Assembly (NCBI GenBank): GCA_011503125.2
Contig: WWBZ02000033.1
Location: 434,001 to 498,000, forward strand
Direction of reading: 5' to 3'
Source: Botryosphaeria dothidea
Lineage: Eukaryota > Ascomycota > Dothideomycetes > Botryosphaeriales > Botryosphaeriaceae
Length of the DNA: 64,000 nucleotides
The notes under the pieces were generated by a model that saw only the letters and a list, made by a program, of their open reading frames with translations, was not told the DNA's origin and did no database searches. Positions 34,216 to 44,537 of the stretch are shown here, in pieces. Position numbers and translations under genes: made by a program. Every line of letters begins with the position of its first letter. Position 1 is the first letter of the stretch.

Positions 34216-34847
34216 TGTGAGTGATTGGCAGTGTAGGCCTGGTGAGGAATGCAATCAGAGATGTTCGCTTTTTAAGGTGGAGGCAGAGAGCGGATGTTCA
34301 TCGTAGCTCAACAACCGAGGCTTGACTAGTCTGGCGATCGATTTCTCCACGTGCAGTCCGAAAAGCCGAGCATGAAGACATTTCTAGGCAGATCCCGCTT
34401 CAAAAACATTAGGATTGGTCTGAGGAGCAATTGTGACGCTGTGAATGCTTCTACATGATGGAGTCGAGGTTGATGGGTGCGCCGCTGCAAGCAACAAATT
34501 GGATACATCCCGACCGTGGAATACAGGGAAAACAATGCAGATACACTGGAAACTTCAGTCATCTGAACGCACGCTCCCATTATACGTACGTACGTAGCTC
34601 TGATTGTCCCAATTTAGTTCGATGGGAGAAAGTGAGAAGGATGTCCGGCAGCCAATCAGGCGCAGGCGGCGGCGCGCGTCATTCAGCAGCCTGAAGCTCA
34701 GAGGTGCGAGCTGCAGCTCCGGAGCCTCAGCAACACCACCACCATCGCCCTCACCACCGCCCATCGTCCCCCCGCCGGACATCTCCGCACAAGCCCCTCA
34801 GCCAGCCATACCTCCTGTCACTCCACCACACACGCCCGCCCGCCATC
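34216..34847. other. Divergent promoter region
   Basis: It lies between the MAPEG-type gene (minus) and UMP1 (plus). The 100 bp before 34848 are C-rich (CCACCACCATCGCCCTCACC and similar). A partial match to the hairpin core at 34445 (GAATGCTTCTACATG) is too weak to call. Confidence 0.5.
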
Positions 34848-35490
34848 ATGGTACGCCCACGCCGTCCTGACCGCGGTACTGCCTCGCATCACCACTAACA
34901 CACGCCCGCTGCCAGTCCCTCCGCATAACGCCCGCGTCCTCCAACCCCAAGAGCACGACGCCCGCCCTGGGCGCCCCCTCCGCGCCCGGCATCCACGACA
35001 CGCTGCGTACCAACCTCGGTCTGGCCGCTCCGTCCGCCGCCGCCGCCGCCTCGTCGACCGCCCCGGAGCAGCCGCAGCTGCAGTCGGCGCACCCGCTCGA
35101 AGCCCGCCTGGCCAAGTGGCGCTCCACGCAGGACGCGTTGAAGATGGAGGGCCTGCGCCGCACGTTCGGCATGGCCGAGCCGATCAGGCGCGGCATGGAG
35201 CTCAAGCTGACGACCGCCGGCGAGTGGAGGCCCGCGGCCCTGGGCGGCGCCAGCAGCGTCCACGGCGACATCCTGGCGGGTCGTGATACCGAGATCGGTT
35301 GGGAGGATGTTTACAAGGGTGAGTCTTTACTCTGTGGAATCTTTGCTTCATCTGTGCAGGTCGCTACGCGGCTTGTTCGATGGTTGCGTCTGAGATGTCT
35401 CGTTGCTAACATGGAAATATAGGAGATGAGTTCCGCGAAGGTCCAGACTTCCACACGGAGATGGAGGCACGCATGAAGATGAACTGGTAG
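34848..35490 (+). CDS. UMP1: Proteasome maturation factor Ump1 (POMP)
   Basis: Model join(34848..34850, 34916..35318, 35423..35490), 157 aa. The first coding exon is only the ATG; the intron GTACGC...CACTAAC...GCCAG follows directly and the protein continues SLRITPASS. The diagnostic Ump1 core is present: HPLEARLAKW, then MEGLRRTFGMAEPIRRGMEL. Next come the block AGEWRPAALGG with DILAGRDTEIGWEDVYKG, and the acidic C-terminus EARMKMNW. The N-terminal third is a Ser/Ala-rich disordered stretch. Ump1 coordinates assembly of half-proteasomes and is degraded as the first substrate of the finished 20S particle. Length is close to yeast Ump1 (148 aa). Confidence 0.92.
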
Positions 35491-36086
35491 ATTGCGGGAA
35501 AGGGAATGCACACGACAGGCGTTTTAAGATAGATGAGCCAGGGCAATGGTAATGAAATACATGCACGGTTTCACTGCGCCTTCGTAGCCCAAGCTCATTG
35601 TACTTTTTTTTTGACGGAATGCTCTGTGATTCTACGCCAGTGAACTTAGGACCGACTGTATCATTCAGTTGCACGACAATGTGTCTTGTACGATGCCGTA
35701 ATAGACTTATTTTAGTACGGTACGGCTCGATGATAATGGCAATGACGATGATGATGATGAGCTCCAGAACGCCATTTCTGCCCATGTTCGCTTTGCCTCA
35801 CGCCGACCAGGAAGGGAGAAGAAGATAAAACAGGAAACTAAAGGTAAAGAAGCAGAAAACACAACCATGCACTCGCCTTTGGAAGACCGTCTTGGCTACC
35901 GGGAAAAAACAACATGTACACAACCCCAAAACGCTCAGTTACCAGCCAACACTTAAAGTATGCACTCCTTGAACCGCCTCTTTGGAGCACGGGTATCTCG
36001 ATAGATAGATCGGAGCAATTGGAACCTCTCTTATCTTCTTTCTTTCTGTGCACGACGACGACACCATCCAAAAAGCTCACGAGAGA
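35491..36086. other. Convergent intergenic region
   Basis: 3' flanks of UMP1 and the ubiquitin-fold gene. It has a short (GAT)n run near 35747 and a T run near 35604. No gene is seen. Confidence 0.55.
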
Positions 36087-36868
36087 TCATAGGATTACAC
36101 AGCGACACCTTGCGGTCGTTTCGCCATCGTCGTTGTCACGGCCGCCGGTCTTTGCCGTCTTTGCATCCTCTTCGTCAACGACTTCTTGCGGCTTGACGGT
36201 CATGTGAACGACATTAGGGGATTCTGCTTGGAAGCGACAATCCTTCAACGGCTGCTTGTCATCCAGCATGCGGCCGAAGGAAATGAGGCGTATAGAACTG
36301 GGTGACGAAGGGCGGGGCTCCCACTCTGCAAAAAAGGCTGTGTTAGCAGATCATGTCTCATCGCCACCACAGCTGGGGGTGCTCATGTCGCACCTTCGCG
36401 CCAATCCCTCCATATCAGCTCCTTGAGCGTATATACGCTGATGTTGAAGGGGTCCATGTCCTCGACGGTGACATTGCGCTTTCGCAGGTACTTCTCGTCG
36501 ATCTTGTAGGGGTGGCGAGCGCCGCTGGTGAGCAGCAGTGTTATGACGACCTGGGGCCCGCTGGCGGGATCTGGCTTCGCGGCGGGCGTATCCGAGGCGG
36601 GCCCAATGGCTTCGGTCTCGGAGCGCGTGAGAGCCGGTGCGGAGGACGGCTGCTGGGGATCAGTGGCCTCGTTGGCCGGGTCTTGCGGTGTAGCGGTGGA
36701 CGTCGAGGCGGGAGGCGGTATCGAGGTGTCGGGCTCCTGGGCCGACTGCGGCGCGAGGTTGCTCATTTCCACAGAGCTGTTCTCGGGACTGGCTTCATGG
36801 GCAGCAGCGGGCTGGGCTGGCGCGTCGGCGGATGCTCGTGAGCCTCTGCGAGAAGGAGAGGAGGCCAT
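36087..36868 (-). CDS. Membrane-anchored ubiquitin-fold protein (UBL3/MUB-like), prenylated
   Basis: Model complement(join(36087..36325, 36394..36868)), 237 aa. Residues 1-100 are disordered and Ser/Pro/Ala-rich. A ubiquitin fold follows: VVITLLLTSGARHPYKIDE, then KELIWRDWREEWEPRPSS, IRLISFGRMLDDKQPLKDC and NVVHMTVKP. The 68-bp intron splits the RE|EW region within the fold. After a short acidic linker the protein ends in CRCVIL, a CaaX box (CVIL) with an upstream Cys that could be palmitoylated; the final Leu favours geranylgeranylation. The ubiquitin fold does not end in Gly-Gly, so it is not conjugated. UBL3/MUB proteins sit at the plasma membrane and recruit E2 enzymes or sort cargo into vesicles. 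Confidence 0.85.
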
Positions 36869-37516
36869 GGCTTGGGGGTGCCGGGGGCCGACGACAGGGA
36901 GGGTAGGCGGTCGGGGGGGCAGATCCGCGCGGGCGATAACGAGCGGCGGCTTTTCACAGATTTATCGGCGCAGAAGCAGGGCGACGTCTTCGAGGCGGCC
37001 CCTCATCGAGCCAAGGAGCCTTGAGGAGTGCCAGGACAAACAGACAAACAGGTACGGACGGGGTTGAGGCTGCGCTGGCTGTAGGGCGGGACTTGCGCTG
37101 AGGGAGAGGGCTCGCTTGGCAAATCAGGGTCGGCGGCGGCCTTCAGCATGTTTGGCCAGGCCTCAAAGCGGCGCAGCTCTGATAAATGCCACCACCTGCC
37201 ACCCAGCTCGCGCGCTCCAGCCCAGCGGACGTCATCAAGGCCAGCGCCAGGATCGCGCAACTGGCGGCACCGTGGGCCAGTATCGCCCGTGGGCGACCAG
37301 CGCTGCTAACAGGATCTGGCGTGCGCCAGAGCAGGAGCAAGCCGTGTGCTAGGTACCGCTGCTCCACGCTCCACTGCCAAAGCGACTTTGCCGATCTTCC
37401 GCTTCCACGCTCCCGCTGGTGGGGACCTCTGCTAACTGCTGCTTCTTGGCGCCTGCCGAATGCTGCTTCTGACGTCTGACATTGCTAACCTACGGCCCGG
37501 GGCCCCTTCCTGGTCG
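36869..37516. other. Intergenic region
   Basis: GC-rich, about 650 bp, between the 5' end of the ubiquitin-fold gene and the 3' end of the phosphomevalonate kinase gene. No domain-bearing frame is present. Confidence 0.55.
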
Positions 37517-39032
37517 TTACTGAGTCCACCGCCCGTATGCACCGGCGCTCTCCAGCCGCACGCCCTCCATCTCCTCGCGCACACCCAGCATGCTAACCCG
37601 CCCAATGCTCACCCCACCAGCCGTGCTGTCCACCTTCCATCCACGAAGTAATTGTTGCAGCTTTTCCACCACCTCAGGCCGATCCTCTATCAACAAAGAT
37701 ACCGCGTCGTACCCACCTGCGCCCGGAACCACGCCGCCAATGACACCAGCCACCTGTGAGCAAGCATCTAGCAATGCTGTCTGCTCTGCTGGTTCAATGG
37801 GCACGCCCGATTGCGTAGACATCTCTCGAATCAACCGTCGAATCTCAGCAATGGCACCCTTTAGCTTCCCATAGTCCCGGCTCTTGCTTTCTGTCAACGC
37901 AACCAGCTCTGCAGCTAGCGCTTCGTTGCTCTTCTGCAACTGCGACCAGAGCGCGTTTGCCTCATCTGCCTTTTCCTCACGCCACGCGAGCACTTTCTTC
38001 ACCATGCCGGGCGTTTGCGAGCCGCAGTCGACATCGCACATGACCAGGCGGATTCCATCGGGAACTTTAATCGCGGATTTGGTAATTGCAGTGTCCCACT
38101 TGCGCGAAGGGTCTGTTTCGTCAACCAAATTTCTCAGAGCGTTGGCGAATCCCGCTGCACTGGGCTCTCCATGATTTGACAGCAGCGAGGGCGAGAACCT
38201 GCGGTACAGACAAGAACCGAAGACTGCAGAGGCAACGTCGAAGCCGGAGCCAACCTTGCCCTGAGCGGCGCAATGCGCAGCTTGCGCGAGGTTGTGCAGA
38301 CGCAGCTTGCCTTCTTCGGTTTTAAGCGAGAAGACATTGTCAGGGAGATAGTGAGAGAGCACAGCGCCGACAAAGGCGGTGACCAGGGCAGCGGAGGAAC
38401 CAAGCCCGGTCTTGTGTGCCTCCCACAGCGGCACGTTAAAGCTTTTGAAACGCTCGCCGGGAGCCTGAACGTCGCCAGGGCCGGCCGAGTAGTAGTCGTT
38501 GTCGGCCAAGATGGTGATTGAGGCCGGCTCAATGCGTTGCGGGGTGAGAGCTGAGATGTAGGTGAGCGCATAGCTGAGAGCCGTCTCGACGAACGGGTTG
38601 CGATGGAGTGCTTCTGTAGCGCGACTAGACCCGGCGGATGCAATGAGCGGCAGGAACACGATAGGAGAGAGGGAGCAGTGAGGCAATTGCAGTCGTCATT
38701 GTCATTTGTATAGCATCTAGCAAGCCGCAAGCAACGCCGTAAACAGAGGGAAAGCACACTTACGCTCTGAGCTGGGTGACCTCAATGCCGCCGCCGAGCT
38801 CGGTGAGCCTGTAGCCATATTCCCAGGTGGCACCGATGAACTGAGGCGACTTGACGATTATCTCGGACAGACTAACGCCAGAGCCTGTGGCCAGCGGGCG
38901 GACGAGGACATGGATGCGGGCGCTGAGGCCGAACACAAGGCCATTGAAGGCGCGATCCAGCACCAAATAGCCGCCAGCGAGCAGGACCTTGCCGGGCGCA
39001 GAAACAGCCACAGCCGGGTTTGCAGAGACCAT
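37517..39032 (-). CDS. ERG8: Phosphomevalonate kinase
   Basis: Model complement(join(37517..38624, 38764..39032)), 458 aa. The 139-bp intron joins GGGIEVTQLRA to RATEALHRNPFVETALSYALTYI, a spacing that fits other fungal Erg8 proteins. It carries the GHMP kinase signatures: N-terminal APGKVLLAGGYLVLD, the phosphate loop HKTGLGSSAALVTAFVGAVL near 165-185, KVGSGFDVASAVFGS, and the C-terminal GVVPGAGGYDAVSLL. It phosphorylates mevalonate-5-phosphate to the diphosphate in the mevalonate pathway to sterols and isoprenoids. Start MVSANPAVAVSAPGK is preferred over an in-frame upstream ATG at 39098. It is divergent from the PPR gene. Confidence 0.92.
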
Positions 39033-39825
39033 GATGAGGGAGATCGTCGAGCGAGCAGCGTTGCACAGCGGGCACAGGTTCCTCCGGATAAGAAGCAACG
39101 GGGCGGGGCGCTCGGAGAGACTGATCAGGGAAGGCCGAAAGGCGCCGGATCTCGAAGGCTCTGTGGCTCGGCGCAGTGGGCGAGATTGGAAATCAGACGG
39201 CAGAGGGCGGGGTGCAGGCTCCGCAGAATGTTCGTGGAGGATGAGTCACGCTGGCTGACTGCATCGCCGCAGCGCGCAGCCACCGGGGTGCGGACGCGGC
39301 GGATGCTGGAGCGAGGTCTGTCTGTCGTCGAAGCGGGTCTAGCTGCTTCGGCACTAGGGATTTACCGGAGAGCGCTCACCACGCCGCCCGTGGATCGCGC
39401 TTTTTCGCTGCCTCGCCTTCGTCACCACCACGGCTGCGCGTTTTTTCGGTGCTGCCTGCTCGATCCTTAGGCCAGCTCCAAACCCGTCCGTCTTTCGTGG
39501 CCTCTTCCTGCTTCCGTCTGCGCGTGGCGACTATTTTTTTCCTGCCTTGCCCCAGCCTGCTCCCTCTACTGTCCAGCGGCCACCTTGGTCTAATACACAA
39601 CGCCCCCAACCCTTTACCCCATACCCATTGGAAGCGCGTTCCTTTGGCGGCCATTGTCGTCAAATGAACCTGCAACACAACTTTTCTCAGAGATAGAATG
39701 TAAGCTTGGCCACCACGCGCTCGTTCCTCGGCTCTCTCGTGAGCTCCCTCCAGGCAGCTATCGCTAACGCGCCATGCGCCCCCCAGTCTCGCCCTTTCAC
39801 GCTGAAGGGTCGTCCCGTCTTCTAA
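39033..39825. other. Divergent promoter region with likely 5'-UTR intron of the PPR gene
   Basis: About 800 bp between ERG8 (minus) and the PPR gene (plus). Within it, 39700-39786 has a good intron shape (GTAAGC donor, GCTAAC branch, CCCCCAG acceptor) about 40 bp upstream of ATG 39826. It is probably an untranslated-leader intron. Confidence 0.45.
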
Positions 39826-42800
39826 ATGGTCTTCAAGACCCTCAATCTTCGGAGCCTTAGTCTTGCGAAGACTTTCACGCATGGTTACGCTCAGTCTGTC
39901 GTAGCCGCCTCCCAGTCCTCCTACGCCTCCCAGAATTTCAGCCACGTCTCCAACCGTCTCGGGAAGCATCCCTCGCAACAAAATGGCTATGCTTCTTCGG
40001 CTCAGGCTGGCCCCAGTGTCAAGCCTGCACATGTCGACCACCACGATTCTGGGCTAGCCGCCTACTTCGAAGCTTGGCACAAGCACCAGAGGCTTGAGAA
40101 TCGCGAATGGAATCAGTTCCAGTTTGCAAAGAGAATCGAGTGGAAGCCACCCTCAGGCGCCCAGGACAATGAGATTACGCCAAAGGATCCCTCCGCCACT
40201 GCTGAGGATGTCGAGGCCGACGACAAGGCAGCTCGTGCTGCAGTGGACCGCGCATACAGTGCCAGTGCCGTGGACGACTTCAAGCAGGTTGTTGATCACA
40301 AAGCAGAGGCGGAGGCATTAGCAAAGATCGACGAGGCCATCAACCGGGAAATTGAACGTCGGAAGAACGATCCGGAAGAGGATCTGGAAGATGTAGTTCC
40401 CGTTGCTGCTGACGTTCAGGAGGCCCGTTCCAAATCCCCCGCCACGGTCTCTCAGGCCTCACCGAGACTATCTACGCCCCGATCTTCGACTACCGCCCCG
40501 ACTTCTGTTTCCGAGGCTGAGACATATGTCAACCAACTGGAGAGGCTAGCTGAGGGCCGTCACTATGCTGAGATCCCCGCCGTCTTTGAGGCTATGCTCA
40601 ATGGCGGCCTCAAGCCTAACGCTCCCGCGTACAATGCCCTGCTTGCTGCCGCCATCCACCTTCCTCGGGCCAAGCACCAGGTTGTTCCCAAGGCGCTGGA
40701 TGTGTACTCTGACATGCTCAGACGCCGTGTGCTTCCGGACTCGAAGACTTACGCTATCCTGATCGAGCTTCTGTCGGTTCGTGCTTTGGAGGTCCTTTCC
40801 TCGAAGCAGATTCTTGATGAGAAGCGTGTCAGATTCGGTGGGATGGATGAGGAAGGAAAGTTTATGCTTCAGTCGAACGAGACCGACTTTGCCATTCTCC
40901 TGGAAGATGATTCTCTCAACATGGCCATCAAGCTCTTCAACACCGCGTCTGCTATTCAGTCTGACCGCGCTTTCTCTGAGAAGATTTACCGCAGACTGAT
41001 CACTGCTTGTGCTGAGCTTGGTCGCGTTGAAGACATGGTCCGCATCTACACCCACATGGAGTCAAACAATGTTCTTCCGCGCGCCGAGATGTTTGTTCCC
41101 ATGATCCACGCTTTTGCTGTCTCTGGCGATCTTCGCTCTTCCGTTGAGTGCTATGATGAGTACAAGGCTTTGGCAATTGCGAACGACAAGGGAGAGAACG
41201 CCCTGATCCGTAAGGACAATGATGTCTATGCCGCTCTGGTTAAGGCTTACGCGGTTTGCGAACGCATGGAAGGCGGCCGCAAGTTCATCGCCAAGCTTCA
41301 AGCGACTATCGAGGATCCGGAACATGCTGCCATTCTGCGAGACATCGTCGGCCTCAAGGCTTTCATTCCGGTCTGGTTGAAGAACGGTTCCTTCCAGGAT
41401 GCTGTAAACCATGCTGAGGAACTCAGCTCTGACGCTCAGAACGTGGCTATGGCTGCGATCTGTGTGCGAGCTGCGGATCACAATGCCATCGATGTTGCAA
41501 CTAAGGCCTTCGAATCTCTGCCCGAGAAGATGGAAGTCTCAGTTCCTGCGGTGGCCATGATTGCTATGCATGTCCGTAACGGTAACATCGAGGCTGCTCA
41601 GTACTTTTGGGAGCTCATCGAGGTCGCTAATGCCAAGCCTCTTTTCATCGAGCCTTCTGCCATGCTTACCATTGCTCTAATCGGCAGTGGCCATGCTGAA
41701 CGCGGCTTGAGCCAGAACAGGCGCATGTTCGGCCAGGTCCGTGATTCGCAGGCTGGAAAGGCCAAGATGGAGGTTGTCGAGCAAATCGACGAGGCTGTCG
41801 AGGTCATTGGACACTTCATGACCAAGCGAGGAATTGTTCTTCCGGCCAAGGCTAGTATGGAACTTTTCTGGACCATGGTCGACAACGGTGGTCTGATTCC
41901 CTCAGTCGCGGCTCAACTTCTGGCTGGTCTTGGTCCTGATGGTGTGGCTCAACTCGGATTCGAGGATCTGAACCTCTTGATGCAGATCCAAGCCGGGATG
42001 ATCTTGAACGCCTCTGCCGCCGACATCGCCAACCAGGCTCGCTTCTCGCACATCCTGGAGGTTATGATGGCTCACGGGATGCCGATTGACAAGCCGACTT
42101 CCGGCTTGATTGAGAAGGTTCTGATGAGACTTGATCGCCCTGATCTCGCTCAGCGCTGGCAAGCTTTCCGTTACCCGGTCATGGCCCCTGTATTCGCCCC
42201 AGCTCCCTTCCCTACCTTTGGAGCTCCCTCGCCCGTGGCGCCTTCCCCGATGTATGAGGACAGCTATGATCCATACGCAGCCACTACGGATAACAAGGGC
42301 TCGGTCGCCATTACTGATCTTCTGGAAAAGACTCATGGACGCTCCGCTTCTCACCTGAATGAGGCCCTCACCAAGTTCAGGAACATGAGACGGGCAGGCA
42401 GGCATCCTCGTTACTTTACCTACGCCAAGCTAATTACCGCTGCTGCAAAGGAAGGTCGTATGGAACTTGCCCGGGATATTCTTTCGCTCGCAAAGCAGGA
42501 CGTCCCGCTGCAGCCCCAGCACCGCATTGTCAGATACGGTTGGGTTACGATTCTGGACTCTATGGTTGCCGCTTGTCTCCAAGCTGGTGACCGCAAGGGA
42601 GCCGCTCGGTACCACCAGGAACTCCTTGACATGGGTGCGGCCCCGTCCGCAAACACCTTCGGTCTCTACATTACCACGCTCAAGGAGTCGACCAAGACCT
42701 TCGATGAGGCGTCGGAAGCTGTCAAGATCTTCCTCAGGGCTAAGTCTGAGGGTGTTGAGCCTTCGTCGTTTTTGTACAACGCGCTCATTGGCAAGTTGGG

Positions 42801-43695
42801 CAAGGCTAGGCGTATTGACGACTGTCTGTTCTACTTCCAGGAGATGCGCAATCTTGGTATTCGCCCGACCAGTGTTACCTACGGTACGGTTGTCAACGCT
42901 CTCTGCCGTGTCAGCGACGAAAAGTTTGCCGAGGAGCTGTTTGAGGAGATGGAGAGCATGCCCAACTATAAGCCTCGCCCAGCTCCGTACCACAGCATGA
43001 TGCAGTTCTTCCTGACGACCAAGCGTGACCGGAGCAAGGTTCTTTTGTACTACGAGCGCATGCGTTCCAAGGGTATCGAGCCTACGACCCACACCTACAA
43101 GCTCCTCATCGATACTCACGCTACTCTGGGGCCGGTCGACATGGAAGCCGCCGAAGCCGTTTTGGCCAGCATTCGTCAAAGTGGTCATCAGCCGGAGGCT
43201 GTCCATTTCGCCTCGCTGATCCACGCTAAAGGTTGTGTCCAACACGATATGGCTGCCGCGAAGGACTTGTTCGATTCGGTTATTGCCAACGGAGAAGTTC
43301 ACCCGCAAGCTTGCCTTTATCAAGCCCTGTTCGAGGCCATGGTTGCAAACCATGAAATCGAGTCTACTGAAGCTTACATTGCGGACATGAAGGCCAGGAG
43401 AGTCGAATTGACGCCGTACATTGCCAACTCTTTGATCCATGGCTGGGCCACTGCGAAGAACATGGAGAAGGCCACGGAGATCTACGAATCCGTCCCGCTC
43501 CAAAAGCGTGAACCGAGTACGTACGAAGCGATGACCAGGGCCTACATGTCGGTTGAGGACCGCGCAAGCGCCTCGACAATCGTGAAGGAAGGCCTCTCTC
43601 GAGGTTACCCGGCAGCTGTTGCCAACAAGATCCGGGAGTTGATTGGTGGCGGCTGGGCTGGTAACGGCAACGGCGTTGACGCAGTTGCCGCTTAA
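39826..43695 (+). CDS. Large mitochondrial PPR protein (Cya5-like candidate)
   Basis: A single exon of 1289 aa. The N-terminus (MVFKTLNLRSLSLAKTFTHG) is basic and hydroxylated, with no acidic residue for over 60 residues, a likely mitochondrial presequence. A conserved-looking block GLAAYFEAWHKHQRLENREW is followed by a helical acidic stretch. PPR helix pairs occupy about 230-480 (EIPAVFEAMLNGGLKPNAPAYNALL; VEDMVRIYTHMESNNVLP). A second array fills about 840-1270 (RKGAARYHQELLDMGAAPSANTF; SVTYGTVVNALCRVSDEKFA; ATEIYESVPLQKREPSTYEAM). PPR proteins bind RNA in organelles. Size and layout resemble Neurospora CYA-5, which acts on cox1 mRNA expression; that identity is from memory of architecture. 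Codon use is strongly biased and the antisense strand is open as a side effect. Confidence 0.82.
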   Translation: MVFKTLNLRSLSLAKTFTHGYAQSVVAASQSSYASQNFSHVSNRLGKHPSQQNGYASSAQAGPSVKPAHVDHHDSGLAAYFEAWHKHQRLENREWNQFQFAKRIEWKPPSGAQDNEITPKDPSATAEDVEADDKAARAAVDRAYSASAVDDFKQVVDHKAEAEALAKIDEAINREIERRKNDPEEDLEDVVPVAADVQEARSKSPATVSQASPRLSTPRSSTTAPTSVSEAETYVNQLERLAEGRHYAEIPAVFEAMLNGGLKPNAPAYNALLAAAIHLPRAKHQVVPKALDVYSDMLRRRVLPDSKTYAILIELLSVRALEVLSSKQILDEKRVRFGGMDEEGKFMLQSNETDFAILLEDDSLNMAIKLFNTASAIQSDRAFSEKIYRRLITACAELGRVEDMVRIYTHMESNNVLPRAEMFVPMIHAFAVSGDLRSSVECYDEYKALAIANDKGENALIRKDNDVYAALVKAYAVCERMEGGRKFIAKLQATIEDPEHAAILRDIVGLKAFIPVWLKNGSFQDAVNHAEELSSDAQNVAMAAICVRAADHNAIDVATKAFESLPEKMEVSVPAVAMIAMHVRNGNIEAAQYFWELIEVANAKPLFIEPSAMLTIALIGSGHAERGLSQNRRMFGQVRDSQAGKAKMEVVEQIDEAVEVIGHFMTKRGIVLPAKASMELFWTMVDNGGLIPSVAAQLLAGLGPDGVAQLGFEDLNLLMQIQAGMILNASAADIANQARFSHILEVMMAHGMPIDKPTSGLIEKVLMRLDRPDLAQRWQAFRYPVMAPVFAPAPFPTFGAPSPVAPSPMYEDSYDPYAATTDNKGSVAITDLLEKTHGRSASHLNEALTKFRNMRRAGRHPRYFTYAKLITAAAKEGRMELARDILSLAKQDVPLQPQHRIVRYGWVTILDSMVAACLQAGDRKGAARYHQELLDMGAAPSANTFGLYITTLKESTKTFDEASEAVKIFLRAKSEGVEPSSFLYNALIGKLGKARRIDDCLFYFQEMRNLGIRPTSVTYGTVVNALCRVSDEKFAEELFEEMESMPNYKPRPAPYHSMMQFFLTTKRDRSKVLLYYERMRSKGIEPTTHTYKLLIDTHATLGPVDMEAAEAVLASIRQSGHQPEAVHFASLIHAKGCVQHDMAAAKDLFDSVIANGEVHPQACLYQALFEAMVANHEIESTEAYIADMKARRVELTPYIANSLIHGWATAKNMEKATEIYESVPLQKREPSTYEAMTRAYMSVEDRASASTIVKEGLSRGYPAAVANKIRELIGGGWAGNGNGVDAVAA

Positions 43696-44537
43696 ACAGC
43701 GTGTTATTGTTCTCCAGGCTTGACTTCTGTCTTCAGTTAACAGGACTTGATTGTAATGTACTTGGAATTCCCTTTGTTTTAGGGGGATGAGTGGTAGTGG
43801 AAGAAAATGGTCAGGATGACCGTGCGAGATGCTGGGGAAAGCGTCTCGTGGAGTGTACAGCGCAGGCGTTCAAGGCGCATGAAAAACATAGCCGCGCCGG
43901 ATTCAGCGGCGTCTTTGCAGGATTTTTGGGGTTTCCCGCGTAGCTTTTGCAGCGGGCACGGTGGCTTTTTGCTCAGGCAAATGTTGCTTGTACTATACCC
44001 GGGATAGACATCTCCTCTCTCATATGAAGCAAGAGCTTTCAAGAACACAAATTTTGGATCCGTATCCGCGTGATTTGATGATGTGATCGGCTTGCCAATA
44101 TTCCTGCAAAGTTGCGCTCGAGTGTACTGCAGCAAGTATTCACCATGAATAGGTATTCTTTCAAGTTCAAATAAGAGCCAGCTTTTCCAAACCATTCCAA
44201 CCGAATGAAAATTCTAGCTTCAACCTCGCAATTGCGCTTGCTATTGCAATATCCGCGAGATTGTCGCTGGCCCCCGTTTGGGATAACGTCCGTGCACCGG
44301 CTTTTCCAGGCACCAAAGAATATTGTGCGTCACCAGCCTGGAGCTTTCCCCACGACATCCGCTGCCCCTCCGCCGCCAGCTCCATTGCGTACACAACATA
44401 ACACCACCCCGCGCGTACCTGGATCGAGTCACGCCACTCTCCAACTACACTTCGGACGACCACCTACCATTGCCATCGGCCCTCCGCTACCATCATAGCC
44501 ATCTAGCGGACGCTGCGGTTGCGCCCGCTCGGTCGAC
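43696..44537. other. Intergenic region
   Basis: 840 bp without a gene. The right half is CA/CT-rich (CACCACCCCGCGCG, CTCCAACTACACTTCG), consistent with the leader of the gene at 44538. Confidence 0.55.

Noticed and set aside
34440..34465. Further copy of the hairpin family
   Set aside because: Only about 10 bases of the core match and there is no inverted partner.
42430..43503. 357-codon minus-strand frame inside the PPR gene
   Set aside because: Shadow of biased codons in the PPR gene; no domain.
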